Below, piece by piece: positions 29,051 to 29,993 of a stretch of 29,993 nucleotides of DNA. Source of the stretch: an uncultured Hungatella sp. (GTDB taxonomy: Bacteria > Bacillota > Clostridia > Lachnospirales > Lachnospiraceae); the NCBI GenBank assembly GCA_910585645.1, contig CAJUFP010000058.1:1-29993 (forward strand). Direction: 5' to 3'. The notes under the pieces were generated by a model. The model had not been told where the DNA came from and did not search any database. It saw only the letters and a list, made by a program, of their open reading frames with translations. The position numbers and the translations under genes are program-made. The number at the start of each line of letters is the position of its first letter. Position 1 is the stretch's first letter.

Positions 29051-29332
29051 ATGAAGAAGACCAATACGGCATTGTCAATTAAAATGAACAAGGAAGAGAT
29101 TGATCTGGTAGAAAGGCGGGCAAAGGAGTGTGGGGAGACAAAAAGCAGGTATGCGAGAAGAATTCTGATCGAGTCGGTTCAGAATCCATTCTATACAGGC
29201 GAAGATGTTGTACGTCTGCTTATGGAGATAGGTTGTGATCTGCAGGGAATGAATATGGATAACGCAAGGGATACCATTTCCGGTTTAAACCGAAAGGGGG
29301 CTAAAATATGCCAAATCTTATCTTTAAGGTAA
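29051..29332 (+). CDS. MobC-like mobilization accessory protein
   Basis: The 93-residue protein has a ribbon-helix-helix-like N-terminus (NTALSIKMNKEEIDLVERRA, then SRYARRILIESV), as in relaxosome proteins that bind the transfer origin. The C-terminal half is helical (EDVVRLLMEIGCDLQGMN). AAGGGGAACAGG precedes the ATG. It overlaps the relaxase start by 25 bases, which fits a mobC-relaxase pair. Assignment rests on fold pattern and neighbour, since this family is poorly conserved. Confidence 0.7.
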   Translation: MKKTNTALSIKMNKEEIDLVERRAKECGETKSRYARRILIESVQNPFYTGEDVVRLLMEIGCDLQGMNMDNARDTISGLNRKGAKICQILSLR

Positions 29333-29823
29333 AAAACTACAGAAATGTAGATGTGGTGGAAACCATAGTGGATTACATTAGGTCTTCCGTTTACATAGAA
29401 GCTTATGGTTCAAGAGGCTGTTTCCCGATTCCGGAGAGATCAGTATCGGAGTGTGTCAGGGATGCCTTTTATGCGGTGAAGAATGCATATTATAAGGCGG
29501 ATGGACAGCTTGTACAGCATATCATTGTGGGATTTGGGGATGTGGACGTTACTGAGAGCCAGGTATGTATGGTGGCGGATGCCATTTCTGATTATTACTT
29601 TTTCAAGGGGTATCAGAACTTCTGGGGAAGCCATTGGGGAAGCGAAAACAATGGTCTGTACCGCCATATCCATATGGTACTGAATACGGTAAATGGAAGG
29701 ACAGGGGAGCGGTTTTTGGCAACGAATGATAATATGGGGGAGTTGAAGACATTTCTTATGGGAGTGTTTCCCGGAGTCTGCTGGACTTATGGGACGGATG
29801 AAAGCTTTTTTTATAGAAAATAG
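29308..29823 (+). CDS. Short relaxase-like protein (HUH type)
   Basis: The 171-residue protein resembles the N-terminal nicking domain of MobA/VirD2-type relaxases. The pattern QHIIVGFGD and YRHIHMVLNTVNGRTGERF gives the His-x-His metal site, and Tyr residues in VDYIRSSVYIEAYG could be catalytic. Relaxases usually exceed 300 residues, so this protein is either a short family form or truncated; the frame ends cleanly in TAG. Its ATG lies 25 bases inside the MobC-like gene after AAAGGGGG, so translation is probably coupled. Confidence 0.7.
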   Translation: MPNLIFKVKNYRNVDVVETIVDYIRSSVYIEAYGSRGCFPIPERSVSECVRDAFYAVKNAYYKADGQLVQHIIVGFGDVDVTESQVCMVADAISDYYFFKGYQNFWGSHWGSENNGLYRHIHMVLNTVNGRTGERFLATNDNMGELKTFLMGVFPGVCWTYGTDESFFYRK

Positions 29824-29993
29824 GGATTGAGGGGAGACGTGATGGAGAAGCTGAGGGAATGAAAAGGCGGGTTTAGATGGGTATATATTATACTTATGCA
29901 CGTAAGTGCATGCACAATAGATACGCAATATATGTGCGATTTATTGTCTGTATAATGGGGTTAAAACCCTCGCCTTCCAGGCGAAACCTTTAG
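29824..29993. other. Non-coding tail with hairpins at window end
   Basis: No gene is called in the last 170 bases. A 38-codon frame (29877-29993) ends exactly at the window end but shows no recognisable protein. TGCAC-GTAA-GTGCA (about 29896-29909), CGCA-ATATATG-TGCG (about 29924-29938) and CGCCT-TCC-AGGCG (about 29970-29982) form small inverted repeats; TATAAT occurs at about 29951 without a clear -35 box. Confidence 0.35.

Noticed and set aside
29877..29993. 38-codon frame ending at the window edge
   Set aside because: It overlaps several small inverted repeats and resembles no protein. A clean stop at the last base is coincidental.
1..29993. CRISPR arrays, tRNA and rRNA genes
   Set aside because: No regularly spaced short repeats, cloverleaf patterns or rRNA sequence were seen on either strand.

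Overview
The window looks like a chromosomal segment from a Clostridia member, most likely family Lachnospiraceae (GC-rich gut types of the Enterocloster/Hungatella/Lachnoclostridium kind). The basis is strong AGGAGG-type ribosome sites, the order uvrC-hprK-murB-rapZ-whiA-HPr-like-dnaE-pfkA, and small proteins typical of that family. The genus is an inference and was not tested by any search.

Region 1 (1-1000) has no supportable gene up to 738. It holds nested inverted repeats of about 150 and 35 bp. A good sigma-A promoter follows (739-767). The leader after it has a Met-Arg-stop mini-ORF, a long stem-loop and an intrinsic terminator, and leads into an Lsa-type ABC-F ribosome-protection gene (1001-2551). 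This is the layout of an antibiotic-responsive attenuator.

Region 2 (2552-18966) is ordinary, GC-rich core genome. It carries endonuclease IV (nfo, reverse strand) with a promoter overlapping that of a divergent HAD phosphatase. Next come a DUF4015-type lipoprotein, a DUF1653 protein, uvrC, hprK, murB, rapZ, whiA, a Crh-like HPr, a 63-residue protein, dnaE, pfkA, a 113-residue conserved protein and dusB. HPr kinase and a Crh-like target (Ser46 kept, His15 replaced by Glu) lie in one co-directional cluster, which suggests carbon-catabolite signalling next to cell-wall (murB, rapZ) and division (whiA) functions.

Region 3 (18967-29993) is visibly more AT-rich and accessory. Its left part has a hypothetical gene, a truncated duplicate of a PD-(D/E)XK/Rpn-like gene, an XRE repressor with a likely operator region, a small hypothetical gene, and the intact Rpn-like gene with the same terminator as its truncated copy. 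From 22363 onward it resembles an integrative or mobilizable element. It has a coupled hypothetical gene plus parA, then parB with a C-terminal zinc ribbon, a conserved cargo gene, a PAPS-reductase-like PP-loop/Fe-S protein, several small Cys-rich proteins, a stand-alone RNase H1 N-terminal-domain protein, an excisionase-like HTH gene, a MobC-like protein and a short relaxase. Three matching palindromes of the form GTCCrAsTyGGAC lie between parA and parB and again about 4.4 kb downstream. They are candidate parS or operator sites.

The most interesting items are the ABC-F leader, the repeated palindromes with the ParA/ParB/PAPS-reductase-like cassette, the Crh-like protein with Glu15, the structured leader before the RNase H1-domain gene, and the unexplained nested inverted repeats at the left end. 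No rRNA, tRNA or CRISPR array was seen.
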